Assembly (NCBI RefSeq): GCF_001425045.1
Contig: NZ_LMDJ01000006.1
Location: forward strand, 109,024-173,023
Source: Massilia sp. Root351
GTDB lineage: Bacteria; Pseudomonadota; Gammaproteobacteria; Burkholderiales; Burkholderiaceae_D
Reading direction: 5' to 3'
Length of the DNA: 64,000 nt
Part shown: positions 52,263 through 63,200 of the stretch, one piece after another
How the letters are laid out: each line of letters begins with the position of its first letter
How positions within the stretch are numbered: the stretch's first letter is position 1
Translations under genes and position numbers: made by a program
The notes under the pieces: model-generated
Told to the model about the DNA's origin: nothing
Seen by the model: only the letters and a program-made list of their open reading frames with translations
Databases searched by the model: none

Positions 52263-54157
52263 ACCGCCGCCGCAGGAAGGCCGACCGGCTGACCCTGACC
52301 AGCATGCTGGGCGCCGGCCAGCTGATGGCGGCCGTGGCGGCGCTTGCGGTGGCCGGCGTGGTGCTGCTGGTATACCAGGTGCTGTCGCTGCACCAGGCGC
52401 TCAATAGCGAAACGCGGGTGCAGGCCGCCATCGTGGCGGACAACCTGGCCGCGCCGCTGATGTTCCGCGACCGCGACGCCGCCGCCGATGCGCTGCGCGC
52501 GCTGCGCTCGGCACCGTATTTCCGCTGGGTGGCGATCTACGACCAGCAAGGTTTGCTGTTTGAATACTACGGCGTGAACGGCCATGTGCCGGTGGCCGAG
52601 CGACATGCGCTGGACTGGCTGCACAGCGCGCAGGAGACTGCGCCCATCGAGTATCGCGGCAAGGTGCTGGGCAAGGTGGTGCTGGCGCACGGCACACGCG
52701 GCATCCGCGAGGCGATGGCGCACTATCTCGGCCTGGTGATACTGGCCTCGCTTGGCGCGCTGCTGCTGGCGCAGCTGCTGGCGCGGCGCACACGCGCGCG
52801 CGTGGTGGCGGCCGAGCGCGAGCTCGATTACCTGGCCCATACCGACCAGGTGACGGCGCTGCCGAACCGGCGCGCCAGCTACGGCCTGCTGGAGGAGGCG
52901 ATCGCGGAGCGCGGCGCTGACGGCGGACGGCTGGCGCTGCTGCTGATCGACCTGGACAACTTCAAGGTGGTAAACGACACCGCAGGCCATAGCGCCGGCG
53001 ACGACCTGTTGCGCCAGGTGGCCGGCGTGCTGGGCGCGGTGGTTGACGGCAGCGGCACGGTGGGCCGCATCGGCGGCGACGAATTTGCCATCGTCGTGCC
53101 GGCGGTGGCCGGGCGCGCCGAAGCGCGCGCGCTGGCCGAGAAAGTAACGGAAGCGCTGCGTTCGCCATTCCAGGTTGGCGGCAGCGAAATGTTCGCCACT
53201 GCCAGCGTGGGCATGTGCATGTACCCGGACGACGCCGTCAGCATGGGCGAGCTGGTGAGCCGGGCCGATACTGCGCTGTACCACGCCAAGCAGACCGGCC
53301 GCAACCGCCTGGCCGAATTCCTGCCGGCGATGACGCTGCAGACGCAGCGCCGCGTCCAGCTTGAGCGCGACTTGCGGCGCGCGCTCGATCATGGCGAGCT
53401 GGCCGTGCATTACCAGCCGCAGTTCGAATGCGCCAGCGAGCGCATGGTGGGCGCCGAGGCGCTGCTGCGCTGGCATCACGCCGAGCATGGCTTCATTTCG
53501 CCGGCCGAGTTTATCCCGGTGGCCGAGGACAGCGGCCTGATCGTGGCGCTGGGGCGCTGGGTGCTGGAACGGGCCTGCGCCGACGCCGTGACCTGGCAGT
53601 GTCCTGGGGCGGCGCCTGTCAGCGTCGCGGTCAATGTGTCGGCGCGCCAGCTGCGCGAACGCGGTTTCCTGGACGAAGTGGTGGCAGCGCTGCGCGCCAG
53701 CGGACTGCCGGCCGCGCTGCTGGAACTGGAGCTGACCGAGAGCGTGCTGATGGAGGACGTGCAGGCGGCTGTGCAGTTCATGCGCGACGCGCGCGCGCTC
53801 GGCGTGCGCTTGTCGATCGACGATTTCGGCACCGGCTATTCTTCGCTGGCCTACCTGCAGTCCTTCCCCATCAACCAGCTGAAAATCGACCGCAGCTTCC
53901 TGCAGTCGCTGCCGGGGGAAGGCAGCACCATCGTCAGCGCGGTGATCTCGCTGGCGCAGGACTTCCAGCTGACCGTGGTGGCCGAGGGCGTGGAGAACCG
54001 CGAGCAGCTGGAATGGCTGCAGCGCGCCGGCTGCACCTATGCGCAGGGCTATCTGCTGGGACGGCCGATGCCGGCGGCGGTGCTGCTGGAGGTCATGGCG
54101 GAAGGCAGAAAGAGTCGAACTTACAGAGGAACGGCTGACGCCCCTCACCGGGTTTGA
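52256..54157 (+). CDS. CHASE8-GGDEF-EAL c-di-GMP enzyme
   Basis: 633 residues. A transmembrane helix (about 20-42) is followed by a periplasmic CHASE8-like sensor (DNLAAPLMFRDRDAAADALR, about 60-150), a second helix (about 158-176), a GGDEF domain (GGDEF at 273-277, no RxxD I-site at the usual distance) and an EAL domain (EAL at 401-403; LELTESVL, DDFGTGYSS, KIDRS, VVAEGVEN). Both catalytic sets are complete, so synthesis and hydrolysis of c-di-GMP are possible. YfiR-type control through the periplasmic part is likely. The last 20 codons lie antisense to selC and are not part of the EAL fold. Confidence 0.94.
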   Translation: MVNRRRRKADRLTLTSMLGAGQLMAAVAALAVAGVVLLVYQVLSLHQALNSETRVQAAIVADNLAAPLMFRDRDAAADALRALRSAPYFRWVAIYDQQGLLFEYYGVNGHVPVAERHALDWLHSAQETAPIEYRGKVLGKVVLAHGTRGIREAMAHYLGLVILASLGALLLAQLLARRTRARVVAAERELDYLAHTDQVTALPNRRASYGLLEEAIAERGADGGRLALLLIDLDNFKVVNDTAGHSAGDDLLRQVAGVLGAVVDGSGTVGRIGGDEFAIVVPAVAGRAEARALAEKVTEALRSPFQVGGSEMFATASVGMCMYPDDAVSMGELVSRADTALYHAKQTGRNRLAEFLPAMTLQTQRRVQLERDLRRALDHGELAVHYQPQFECASERMVGAEALLRWHHAEHGFISPAEFIPVAEDSGLIVALGRWVLERACADAVTWQCPGAAPVSVAVNVSARQLRERGFLDEVVAALRASGLPAALLELELTESVLMEDVQAAVQFMRDARALGVRLSIDDFGTGYSSLAYLQSFPINQLKIDRSFLQSLPGEGSTIVSAVISLAQDFQLTVVAEGVENREQLEWLQRAGCTYAQGYLLGRPMPAAVLLEVMAEGRKSRTYRGTADAPHRV

Positions 54158-54191
54158 AGCCCGGCCCCGTCACCGGACGGGAATGCCTTCC
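54096..54191 (-). tRNA. selC: tRNA-Sec (anticodon UCA)
   Basis: 96 nt. The long acceptor stem GGAAGGCA (5' end at 54191) pairs with TGCCTTCC (54107-54100), followed by a G discriminator and encoded CCA (54098-54096). The D-stem is six pairs (CCCGTC/GACGGG), the anticodon arm is CCGGG-CTTCAAA-CCCGG with UCA, and a long variable arm (from TGAGGGGCG to TTCCTCT) precedes a TTCGACT T-loop. These are the hallmarks of selenocysteine tRNA. Its 5' half encodes the end of selB on the same strand, and its 3' part is antisense to the end of the GGDEF-EAL gene. Confidence 0.95.
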
Positions 54192-56109
54192 ATGGTCGGA
54201 CCAGGTGCGTGTTGCGTACGCGCCGAGTATAGCCGACCCGATCGAAATATTCCAACAGCTGCACGGCGCGCTTGCGCCCAAGGCCGGCCGCGTCGCGGAA
54301 GCTGGCCGCCTGCGCGTCTTCCAGCTGGGCGATGATCTGCGCCAGTTCGGCCAGCGGCGCCGGGTGGTAGAACAGGTCCGTGACAACCTGGGTGACGGCG
54401 CCGGCCCGCGCCAGCTTGCGCAGCAGGCGGCGCACGTCGTCCTCCGGCACGGCCAGCGTGGCGGCCAGGGTACGCACCCAGGGCGGATCGTAGCGGCCTG
54501 CCAGCAGCTCCGGCAGCAAGCGGTCCGCCAGCGCCTGTTCGGATGCGCTGAGCTCCACGCTGTGGCCGGGCAGGTGCAGCGCGTTGCCGTGGCGGCGGAT
54601 GTCGCCTTGCGACAGCAGTGCGGACATGGCGTGGCTCCATAGCTGGTCTTCGCTATCCGGGCTGGCGATGCGTTTCAAGCGCCATAGCTCGGGACCGGTT
54701 TCGTCGGGCGAGCTGGCATGGAAGTCTGCAAGGGCGGCCAGCGCGTGCCGCTGCAACCGGGCCAGCGCCGCATCGCCGACCAGCAGTTCGTCGCCGCCAT
54801 GCAGCGGGATACGTCGCACGCCGGGCGGCACGTCGATGCGCGCAGGCGGCAGCTGCGACAGGCGCACCAGGGCGCTCATGGGCAGGCCGTGCGGCGAACA
54901 GGCCAGCAGCGAGCCGATGCCGCCAATGCCTTCAGCCGCGCCGCCGGCCCTTGCGCCGCCGCCGCAGGCGCTGCCGGTGAAGGCGCCGAGGGCGTCCAGC
55001 CAGGCCAGGCGCACGGGGCTGCGGCGCTTGCGGGCTGCACCGAAGGGGTCGAGAACCATGCCACCGCCTATGGTCTGCGTGGCCTGCGCGTTGCGCAGCA
55101 CGAAGCGGTCGCCGGGCACGGCATGGACTTCCTGCTCGAACACCAGCTGCGCGCGGGAGGTGTGGCCGGGCAGTACCGCGTCCGCGTCCAGCGGCACGAT
55201 GTTGGCGGTATGGTGGGCTGCGCCCAGGTGCACGTGTACCGGCGACCAGGCCTTGAGCGCGGCGCCGCTTCCGGGCAGCAGCGTCAGCTCGGCATCGACG
55301 CGCAAGGAGCAGGCGGCCAGCGCAGGGGCGACCACCCAGCTGCCGCGTTCGATCTCGTCGCGCGCTGCACCGGCCAGGTTGAGAGCCAGGCGCTGCCCCG
55401 CGCGGCCTTCGCCGGCGGCGCGGTTCTGGGCATGGATGCTGCGCACGCGCACTTCCCGGCCTCCCGGCGCCAGTGCCAGCGTATCGCCCACGGCCACGCT
55501 GCCCGCCAGCGCGGTCCCCGTGACCACTGTGCCCTGGCCGGCCAGCGTGAACACGCGGTCCACGCCCAGCCGGAACAGGCGGTGCTCGTCGCGCGCAGGC
55601 AGAATGCGCGAGGCGGCGGTGAGGTGCAGGCGTAGTGCCGTCACGCCGGCGTCGCCCGGGACGGTCGCCGCGGTGGGGAACACGGGGCAGCCGGCGAAGG
55701 CGGTGTCTGCCAGCAGCATGTCTATCTCGGCCTGCACCTGCTGTAGCCGTTCGGGCGTGGTGCGGTCCACTTTGTTCAGCGCCACGGCGCCGCGCTGCAC
55801 ACCGAGCAGGCGCAGGATGGCGAGGTGCTCCAGCGTCTGCGGCATGATGCCGTCGTCGGCGGCGATGACGAGCAGCGCGAAGTCGATGCCCGTGATGCCG
55901 GCCGCCATGGTGCGAATGAACTTCTCGTGGCCCGGAACGTCGATAATGCCCAGGATGACGCCGTCTTCCAGCGGCGCGTAGGCGTAGCCCAGCTCGATCG
56001 AAATGCCGCGCTGCTTTTCTTCCTTCAGGCGGTCCGTATCGACGCCGGTGAGCGCGCGCGTGAGCGACGTTTTGCCGTGGTCGATATGGCCTGCAGTGCC
56101 GACTATCAT
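54145..56109 (-). CDS. selB: Selenocysteine-specific elongation factor SelB
   Basis: 654 residues. The EF-Tu-like GTPase part has [10 protein letters not shown] (7-16), [16 protein letters not shown] and NKVD. Domains II-III follow, and the C-terminus carries winged helices that bind SECIS RNA ([38 protein letters not shown]). It delivers Sec-tRNA to UGA. An Ala/Gly/Pro-rich insert (about 385-400) is unusual. The last 15 codons (AAG GCA TTC ... CGG TGA) are inside selC. It starts with an ATGA overlap with selA. Confidence 0.96.
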   Translation of the reverse strand: MIVGTAGHIDHGKTSLTRALTGVDTDRLKEEKQRGISIELGYAYAPLEDGVILGIIDVPGHEKFIRTMAAGITGIDFALLVIAADDGIMPQTLEHLAILRLLGVQRGAVALNKVDRTTPERLQQVQAEIDMLLADTAFAGCPVFPTAATVPGDAGVTALRLHLTAASRILPARDEHRLFRLGVDRVFTLAGQGTVVTGTALAGSVAVGDTLALAPGGREVRVRSIHAQNRAAGEGRAGQRLALNLAGAARDEIERGSWVVAPALAACSLRVDAELTLLPGSGAALKAWSPVHVHLGAAHHTANIVPLDADAVLPGHTSRAQLVFEQEVHAVPGDRFVLRNAQATQTIGGGMVLDPFGAARKRRSPVRLAWLDALGAFTGSACGGGARAGGAAEGIGGIGSLLACSPHGLPMSALVRLSQLPPARIDVPPGVRRIPLHGGDELLVGDAALARLQRHALAALADFHASSPDETGPELWRLKRIASPDSEDQLWSHAMSALLSQGDIRRHGNALHLPGHSVELSASEQALADRLLPELLAGRYDPPWVRTLAATLAVPEDDVRRLLRKLARAGAVTQVVTDLFYHPAPLAELAQIIAQLEDAQAASFRDAAGLGRKRAVQLLEYFDRVGYTRRVRNTHLVRPWKAFPSGDGAGLQTR

Positions 56110-57614
56110 GGCCGTAGCAGATGCAGTTGCCGCACGAAGATGTCCAGCTGCGCGTCTTCCAGGCAGCGCAGATCCAGCCACAGGGTATCGTTGGCGATGC
56201 GGCCGATGACGGGGCGGGGCAGGGCGCGCAGGCGCTTCTCCAGCGCGCCGAGCGGGTCGCTCGCGACTTTGATGGCCGCCTCGGCCAGGCGGACGGGGCG
56301 GACCGCGCGGATCGCCAGGCCGTGGCTGGGCAATTGGTCCACCGGCAAGGCGCCGCTGCCGATCTGGCTCAACATCGGTTCGGCGGCCACGCTGTAGGCC
56401 TGGCCCAGCGCATGCTGCAGCTGCGGCTGCAACAGGCCAGCCAGCGCGCGCATGGCGGCGGCCGGGCGCGTGAGCAGGCGCAGCGTGGTAAGGCGCTCTG
56501 GCAGCAGATCGGGTGCGCGATAAAGCGCCAGCACCGGTTCGAGCGCGGCCAGTGTCAGCTTGCCCACGCGCAGGGCGCGCTTCAGCGGATTGCGCTTGAT
56601 GGCGGCAACCAGGTCGGCGCGGCCAGCGATGATGCCGCACTGCGGACCGCCGAGCAGCTTGTCGCCACTGAAAGTCACGAGGTCCGCCCCGGCGGCGAGG
56701 GTTTCCCACACCGTGGTCTCATGCGGCAGGCCGTACTGTTCAAGATCGACCAGCGTTCCGCTGCCCAGGTCCACCGCCACAGGAACCTTGTGGCCGCGCG
56801 CCAGCGGCACCAGCTCGGGCAGGTCGACGGCCTTGGTGAAGCCGGTGATGGCATAGTTGCTGCAATGGACCTTCATCAGCAAAGCCGTGCTGTCGGCGAT
56901 GGCGCTGCCGTAGTCCGCCAGGTGCGTGCGGTTGGTGCTGCCCACTTCACGCAGCGTGGCGCCGGCGCGGGTCATGATGTCGGGAATGCGGAAGGCGCCG
57001 CCGATTTCCACCAGCTCGCCGCGCGAGACGATCACTTCGCGGCCGGCGGCGAGGGTATTGAGCAGCAGCAGGACGGCCGCGGCATTGTTGTTGACTACCG
57101 TGGCCGCTTCGGCGCCGGTCAGTTCGCGCAGCAGTTCCTCCACCAGGTTGTCCCGGTCGCCGCGCTTGCCGGTGTCGATGTCCCATTCCAGGTTCATCGG
57201 CCAGCGCAGCGCCTCGGCCACCGCTTGCACCGCGCTGTCAGGCAGCAGGGCGCGGCCAAGGTTGGTGTGCAGGACGGTGCCGCTGAGGTTGAAGACCGGG
57301 AACAGGGCGGAGCGGTTGGCGCGCTCCAGGCGTTCGGCAAGGCGCGCGATGACCGCAGCGACGCCGGCTGGGGCGTCCTTGCCGGCGGTGGCTGCGGACG
57401 GCGCGGGCAAGGAAGATGGCTTGGACCGGTCGCCGGTGGCGCCGAGCGAGCAGGCGCGCAGTTCGGCCAGCAGGGCGCGCAGGGCGGCAGTGGCTTGTTC
57501 GCGCCCGTACTGGGCGAGCAGCGGCTGGCAGGCGGCGTCGGACAGTACCCGGTGCACGGCAGGCAGACGAACCGTGCGGCCGCCGGGGAGCTTGCTGTCG
57601 GCGGCGGCGCTCAT
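56106..57614 (-). CDS. selA: L-seryl-tRNA(Sec) selenium transferase SelA
   Basis: 502 residues, family-sized with a low-complexity Ala/Ser/Pro insert near 65-85. PLP-enzyme markers are [50 protein letters not shown] and the PLP-Lys in [14 protein letters not shown]. It converts Ser-tRNA(Sec) to Sec-tRNA(Sec) using selenophosphate. It overlaps fdhE and selB by 4 bp each. ATG 57614 is chosen because the five upstream codons are not conserved. Confidence 0.96.
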   Translation of the reverse strand: MSAAADSKLPGGRTVRLPAVHRVLSDAACQPLLAQYGREQATAALRALLAELRACSLGATGDRSKPSSLPAPSAATAGKDAPAGVAAVIARLAERLERANRSALFPVFNLSGTVLHTNLGRALLPDSAVQAVAEALRWPMNLEWDIDTGKRGDRDNLVEELLRELTGAEAATVVNNNAAAVLLLLNTLAAGREVIVSRGELVEIGGAFRIPDIMTRAGATLREVGSTNRTHLADYGSAIADSTALLMKVHCSNYAITGFTKAVDLPELVPLARGHKVPVAVDLGSGTLVDLEQYGLPHETTVWETLAAGADLVTFSGDKLLGGPQCGIIAGRADLVAAIKRNPLKRALRVGKLTLAALEPVLALYRAPDLLPERLTTLRLLTRPAAAMRALAGLLQPQLQHALGQAYSVAAEPMLSQIGSGALPVDQLPSHGLAIRAVRPVRLAEAAIKVASDPLGALEKRLRALPRPVIGRIANDTLWLDLRCLEDAQLDIFVRQLHLLRP

Positions 57615-58687
57615 TCGGAACCGAACCACAGCAGGGGATTGACACTGCCGCGCGCATAGCCGGCTTCCGTCACCAGCACGTCGAGCGCCAGGCTGGCCAG
57701 GTCGTCGGCCAGAGGCTCGACCATGAAGTCGTGTTCCTGGTTGAAGATCTTGCGGTAGCTGCGGCAGTCATCGCAGGTTTCCGCGCGGGCGACGCGGGAA
57801 GGGTCCTGCGCCTTGTTGACTGGGGCGGCGGCGGGGTCGCCGCCGCTGTCCTCATCGGCACCTGTATCTGCACCGGCGGGCGCCAGGCTCTGGTAGGCGA
57901 TGCGGGCGTTCTTCTCGCAACAGCTGCACTTCACGCGCACCATGTGCCATTCGCTGGCGCAGATGGCGCAGTGCAGATAGCGGTAGCCTTGCGCCTGCCC
58001 GCCGATGCGGATCACGCTGGCCAGCGGGTGCGAGCCGCAGACGGGACACAGAGTGCCGGTGACGGGAGGCTGGACGCGGCTGGCGTCCAGCTGGCTCGCG
58101 TGCGTGACCCATAGGAGCTGCAGCGCGGCGGCCACAAAAGGCGCGTGCAGAGGATTGATGCCCTCGCCGAATTCGGCCAGCACCGCGTCCGCGCAGCCCT
58201 CCAGGTCGGTGTCGGACAGCGCGCGCAGGCCGGCCAGCACGGCGGCCAGTTGCGGCTGGCCGCTGGCGGCGGCATCCAGCTGGTCCAGGAGCGCCAAATA
58301 GATGGCCCCCCAGCCGGCCGGGCGCGGGCCGGACACCGGCAGCGGCGGCATATTGTGGGCAAGAGCGGTCTCCATGGCGTCGGAGGGCGGCAGCGGCGGA
58401 ACCGGGGGCGCTGGCGGCCGTGGGGCGGAAGCGGCCGGGCGCGAAGCGGCGGCTGGCGAGCCGGCTGCCGCGATGGCAGCCTGGGCGTCGGCGACGGCGG
58501 CCATCAGGTACAGATAGCCGTGCAGGGAGTCGGGCGCGGGGATGCCGGGCACGTTGCCGTCGGCAAGCTGGCGCAGGCGGGTGGCGCGGGCGGAAAAGAG
58601 CACGCCCGGCTGCGGCAACACCAGGCGCGGAATGGTGGTGTGGTCCAGCGATTCGATCTCGCCGGGGGACAGAAGGCGTTGTACCAA
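57611..58687 (-). CDS. fdhE: Formate dehydrogenase accessory protein FdhE
   Basis: 358 residues. Four CxxC motifs (LCPVCGSHP, CAICASEW, CSCCEKN, CDDCRSY) coordinate iron, as in FdhE. Opening residues VQRLLSPGEIESLDHTTIPRL match the family start, but the codon is TTG 58687, backed by GAGAGGA. Two low-complexity inserts (Ala/Pro-rich near 75-110; Ala/Asp/Gly-rich near 280-300) lengthen the protein. It assists formate dehydrogenase maturation. It overlaps selA by 4 bp and lies 36 bp after the gamma-subunit gene. Confidence 0.94.
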   Translation of the reverse strand: MVQRLLSPGEIESLDHTTIPRLVLPQPGVLFSARATRLRQLADGNVPGIPAPDSLHGYLYLMAAVADAQAAIAAAGSPAAASRPAASAPRPPAPPVPPLPPSDAMETALAHNMPPLPVSGPRPAGWGAIYLALLDQLDAAASGQPQLAAVLAGLRALSDTDLEGCADAVLAEFGEGINPLHAPFVAAALQLLWVTHASQLDASRVQPPVTGTLCPVCGSHPLASVIRIGGQAQGYRYLHCAICASEWHMVRVKCSCCEKNARIAYQSLAPAGADTGADEDSGGDPAAAPVNKAQDPSRVARAETCDDCRSYRKIFNQEHDFMVEPLADDLASLALDVLVTEAGYARGSVNPLLWFGSE

Positions 58688-58723
58688 GTAAGTCCTCTCG
58701 TCTGCGTTTCAATCCATTCTAAT

Positions 58724-59368
58724 CTAGTCCCGCTGCTTGCGCGCCACTTCCTCGAACCAGCGCCGGTGGTGCTTGCGCGCCCACCCGTAGGTGACCGTGC
58801 CGCGCACCATGGCGCCCACCGAGCCCTTCACCCAGAAGCCGGCATACACGTGGATCACAATCGCCACGATGATAACGAAAGCGCAGAACGAGTGTAGCAG
58901 GGCTGCAAAACGCACCAGGCCGATGGGGAAGTAAAGCGAAAAGTACTCGCGCCAGATCACCGTGCCGGACAGGATCAGCCCCGCCATGCAGGCGATCAGC
59001 ACGAAGAACAGCACCTTCTGTCCGGCGTTGTAGCGTCCCACCGGCGGCACCTTCTCCTCGTGCAGCGCCATCACCTCGGTGGCGCCCTTCAGCCATTCCT
59101 TGTCGCCCGGCTCGAAGCGGTTGTGGTGCCAGAAGCGCACCACCAGCAGCCCGAAAGACACGGCCATCACCACGCCGATAAACGGATGCAGGATGCGCGT
59201 CCACTGCCCGCCGCCCAGGAACACCGCCATCCACGCGGTGGCAGGATGGAACATGGCCAGCCCGGACACGGCCAGCAGCACGAAGCAGATCGCCGTCACC
59301 CAGTGGTTGCTGCGTTCATTCGCGTTATAGCGCTCGATGAGCGGATTGCCGTCTTTATCGAATCTCAT
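58724..59368 (-). CDS. fdoI: Formate dehydrogenase gamma subunit (cytochrome b556)
   Basis: 214 residues with four membrane helices. Candidate haem-b ligands are the His residues in [21 protein letters not shown] and [10 protein letters not shown], with LLHSFCAF supplying another. The length and order match FdnI/FdoI. It anchors the complex and passes electrons to quinone. It overlaps the beta-subunit gene by 14 bp. fdnI versus fdoI naming cannot be decided from sequence alone. Confidence 0.95.
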   Translation of the reverse strand: MRFDKDGNPLIERYNANERSNHWVTAICFVLLAVSGLAMFHPATAWMAVFLGGGQWTRILHPFIGVVMAVSFGLLVVRFWHHNRFEPGDKEWLKGATEVMALHEEKVPPVGRYNAGQKVLFFVLIACMAGLILSGTVIWREYFSLYFPIGLVRFAALLHSFCAFVIIVAIVIHVYAGFWVKGSVGAMVRGTVTYGWARKHHRRWFEEVARKQRD

Positions 59369-60278
59369 TTTGGCTCTCCTTGATGCGGTTGGCCTCGTGC
59401 AGCGCCTCCGCCTCCTCCTCCCGGCTCACTTCATTCGGCCCCACGCGGCTATAGTGGAACCAGCCTGCCAGTGCGGTGACGGCGATGCCCGCCAGCGCGA
59501 GCGGCTTGGTCAGCCCCTTCCACAGGCCCACCATGGGGCTGATGGCGGGGCTGGCCGGCAGGTTGTGGTACAGCCCCGGACGGTCTGCATGGTGCAGCAC
59601 ATACATCACATGCGTGCCGCCCACGCCTGCCGGGTCGTACAGGCCGGCCTGCGCAAAGCCACGCGACTTCAAGTCTTCCACCCGCTCGGCCGCATGCAGC
59701 TGCATGTCCTCCTTGGTGCCGAACACGATGGCGCCGGTAGGGCAGGTCTTCACGCAGGCCGGCTCCTGGCCCACCGCCACCCGGTCCGAACACAGCGTGC
59801 ACTTGTAGGCACGGCTGTCCTTCTTGGAGATGCGCGGAACATCGAATGGACAGCCCGCCACGCAGTAGCCGCAGCCGATGCAGTTCTCCTGGTGGAAGTC
59901 CACGATGCCGTTGGTGTACTGCACGATGGCGCCCGGCGCCGGGCAGGCTTTCAGGCAGCCCGGGTCCTCGCAGTGCATGCAGCCGTCCTTGCGGATCAGC
60001 CATTCCAGGTTGCCGTCCTTTTCTTCGTGCTCGGTGAAGCGCATCACGGTCCAGGACTGCGGCGTCAGGTCGCGCGGATTGTCGTACTCGCCGTTGGTGT
60101 CGCCCACGTCGTCGCGCAGGTCGTTCCATTCCATGCAGGCGGTCTGGCAAGCCTTGCAGCCGATGCACTTCGATACGTCGATCAGCTTGGCCACGGTGCC
60201 GGTGGCCGGGCTGCGCGCCACGGGTTCCTGCACCGTGGTGGCCGACATGCGCTTGATATCCAAAGATTGCAGTGCCAT
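59355..60278 (-). CDS. fdoH: Formate dehydrogenase iron-sulfur beta subunit
   Basis: 307 residues. Four Cys clusters for [4Fe-4S] centres: [38 protein letters not shown] and [10 protein letters not shown] with CVKTCP. A C-terminal membrane helix ([17 protein letters not shown]) tethers the subunit, as in FdnH/FdoH. AGGAGA precedes ATG 60278. It carries electrons from the catalytic subunit to the cytochrome. Confidence 0.97.
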   Translation of the reverse strand: MALQSLDIKRMSATTVQEPVARSPATGTVAKLIDVSKCIGCKACQTACMEWNDLRDDVGDTNGEYDNPRDLTPQSWTVMRFTEHEEKDGNLEWLIRKDGCMHCEDPGCLKACPAPGAIVQYTNGIVDFHQENCIGCGYCVAGCPFDVPRISKKDSRAYKCTLCSDRVAVGQEPACVKTCPTGAIVFGTKEDMQLHAAERVEDLKSRGFAQAGLYDPAGVGGTHVMYVLHHADRPGLYHNLPASPAISPMVGLWKGLTKPLALAGIAVTALAGWFHYSRVGPNEVSREEEAEALHEANRIKESQNEIR

Positions 60279-60287
60279 GCCGTTCTC

Positions 60288-63200
60288 CTAAGCTTTCTCG
60301 ACCTTCACCAGGAAGGACTTGTACTCCGGCGTTTGCGTGTTGGCGTCCCCCACCGACGGCGTGAGCGTGTTGATCAGGTAGCCGGGACGGGTCACGCCCT
60401 TGAAGCCGAAGTGCAGCGGCAAGCCGACTGTGTGGGTCTTCTTGCCCTCGATGGTGAGCGCCTTGATGCGCTTGGTGACCACCGCCTTGGCGACGATCTG
60501 CCCCCGCCTGGAAGACACCCTCACCATTCCGCCGTTGGCCACGCCGATTTCCTTGGCCAGGTCCTCGCCGATTTCCACGAACTGTTCCGGCTGGATGATG
60601 GCGTTCAGGCGCGCGTGCTTGGTCCAGAAGTGGAAGTGCTCAGTGAGCCGGTAGCTGGTGGCCACGTGCGGGAAGTCCGTGTGTTTGCCAAGCTTGGCCC
60701 TGTCGTCCTTGAACATGCGCGCCGCCGGGTTGCTGGTTGCGCGCGGGTTCTTCGGATGCAGCGGGTTGTAGCCGAGCGGATTCTCGAACGGCTCGTAGTG
60801 CTCCGGGAAGGGCCCTTCGCCCATGCCGGCGCGGGCGAAGAAGCGCGCCACGCCTTCGGCCAGCATGATGAACGGCCCCATGCCGTTTTCAGGCGGCTCG
60901 TCGAGCTTGAAGTCCGGCACGTCCGCGCCGCTCCATGTGGCGCCATTCCAGGCCACCAGCTTGCGGGTGGGGTCGAACGGCTTGCCCTGGGTGTCGGCGG
61001 AAGCGCGGTTGTACAGCACGCGGCGGTTGGCTGGCCAGGCCCAGGCCCAGTTCAGCGTCTGGCCGATGCCGGTCGGGTCGCTGTTGTCGCGCCGTCCCAT
61101 CTGGTTGCCGGCCTGGGTCCAGCAGCCGGCGAAGATCCAGCAGCCGCAAGCCGTGGAACCATCATCGCGCAGTTGGGCGAAGCCTGCCAGCTGCTCGCCC
61201 TTCTTCACCAGCACCTTGGTGGCGTCCTTGGGATCGGTCACCTCGGCCAGCGCCTTGCCGTTGTACTCCATCGCCAGTTCCTCCGGCGTGGGGCTGAATG
61301 GCTGCGCGTACGGCCAGGTCAGGTTCACGATCGGGTCGGGGAACTTGCCGCCATCGGTCTGGTACATTTTCCGCATGCGCAGGAAGATGCCGGACATGAT
61401 CTCCAGGTCGCTGCGCGTCTGCCACGGCGGCTCGGCGCCTTGCCAATGCCATTGCAGCACGCGCGAGGAACTGACCAGCGAGCCGCGCTCCTCGGCGAAG
61501 CAGGTGGTGGGCAGGCGGAATACCTCGGTCTGGATTTGCGCAGGATCGACCTTGTGGAACTCGCCGTGCGGCTTCCAGAATTCGGCCGTCTCCACCGCCA
61601 GCGGGTCCATCACTACCAGGAACTTCAGCTTCGACAGCGCCTCCGTCACCTTCTGCTTGTCCGGCGCGGACGCCAGCACGTTAAAGCCCTGGCAAAGGTA
61701 GCCGTTCATTTTCCCCTGGTGCATCAGCTCGAAGGCCTGCAGCAGGTCGTACGGCTTGTCCAGCTTGGGCAGGTAGTCGAAGGCCCAGTTGTTTTCGGCC
61801 GTCGCCGCCGCGCCCCACCATGCTTTCATCAGGCTCACGTGGAACTTGCGGTAGTTGCTCCAGTAGCTGAGCTGATTGGGACGCAGCGGCTGCAGGGCGC
61901 GCGCCTTGATATAGCCCTCCAGGTCCTGCTCCGGCTCGTTGGGCAGGGTCATATAGCCGGGCAGCAGGTTGGTCATCAGCCCCAGGTCGGTCAGGCCCTG
62001 GATGTTGGAGTGGCCTCGCAGCGCGTTCATGCCGCCGCCCGCGATGCCGATATTTCCCAGCAGGAGCTGCATCATGGCGCCCAGGCGCAGGGTCTGCGCG
62101 CCGGTGGTGTGCTGGGTCCAGCCCAGCGCGTACAGGATGGTGCCGGCGCGCCCCGGAACGGCGGTCGACGCCAGCATGTCCGCCACTTTCTGGAATTTTT
62201 CCTTCGGCACGCCGCACACGCGCTCGACCAGCTCCGGCGTGTAACGCGAGTAATGCGCCTTCATCAGCTGATAGACGCAGCGTGGGTGCTGCAGGGTGGG
62301 ATCAACCTTGGCGTAACCGTCTTCGCCCTTTTCATAGTCCCAGCTGCTCTTGTCGGCGTACTTGCCAGTAGCCTCGTCGTAGCCCGAATACAGGCCATCG
62401 TTCAGCGCGAAGTCTTCGCGCACGATGAAGGGCATGTCGGTGTAGTTCACCACGTACTCGCGCTGGATCTTGTCCGCCGTGAGCAGGTAGTTGATCACCG
62501 CCCCCAGGAACACGATGTCCGTGCCGGTGCGTGTGGCGACGTACTGGTCGGCCACCGAAGCGGTGCGGGTAAAGCGCGGATCGACCACGATCAGCTGCGC
62601 CTTGCGGTGCGCCTTGGCCTCGGTCACCCATTTGAAACCGCAAGGGTGGGCCTCGGCGGCGTTGCCGCCCATGACAAGAATTACATCAGCATTGCGGATA
62701 TCGACCCAGTGATTCGTCATCGCTCCACGGCCAAACGTCGGGGCAAGACCTGCCACCGTCGGACCATGTCATACACGCGCCTGGTTATCGAATGCCAGCA
62801 TGCCGAGACTGCGCATGGTTTTGTGGGTCAGGTAGCCGACCTCGTTGCTCGACGCCGATGCCGCCAGCATGCCGGTGGAGAGCCAGCGGTTGACCGTTTT
62901 GCCGTCCTCGGTTTTCTCGGTGAAATTGGCGTCGCGGTCCTGCTTCATCAGCTTGGCGATGCGGTCCAGCGCATCGTCCCACGACAGCTGCTTCCATTCC
63001 GACGAGCCGGGCGCGCGGTACTCCGGCACCTTGAGGCGGTTAGGACTCTGGATAAAGTCGATCAGGCTGGCGCCCTTGGGGCACAGCGTGCCGCGGTTGA
63101 CCGGATGATCGGCGTCGCCTTCGATGTGGATGATGCGCGCCGCCGCGTTCTTCGCGCCGTCGCCCAGTCCATACATCAGGATGCCGCAGCCCACCGAGCA

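Noticed and set aside
62756..62771. Nonsense mutation or frameshift splitting the formate dehydrogenase gene.
   Set aside because: The frame is continuous through a single UGA at the catalytic selenocysteine site with a SECIS hairpin behind it.
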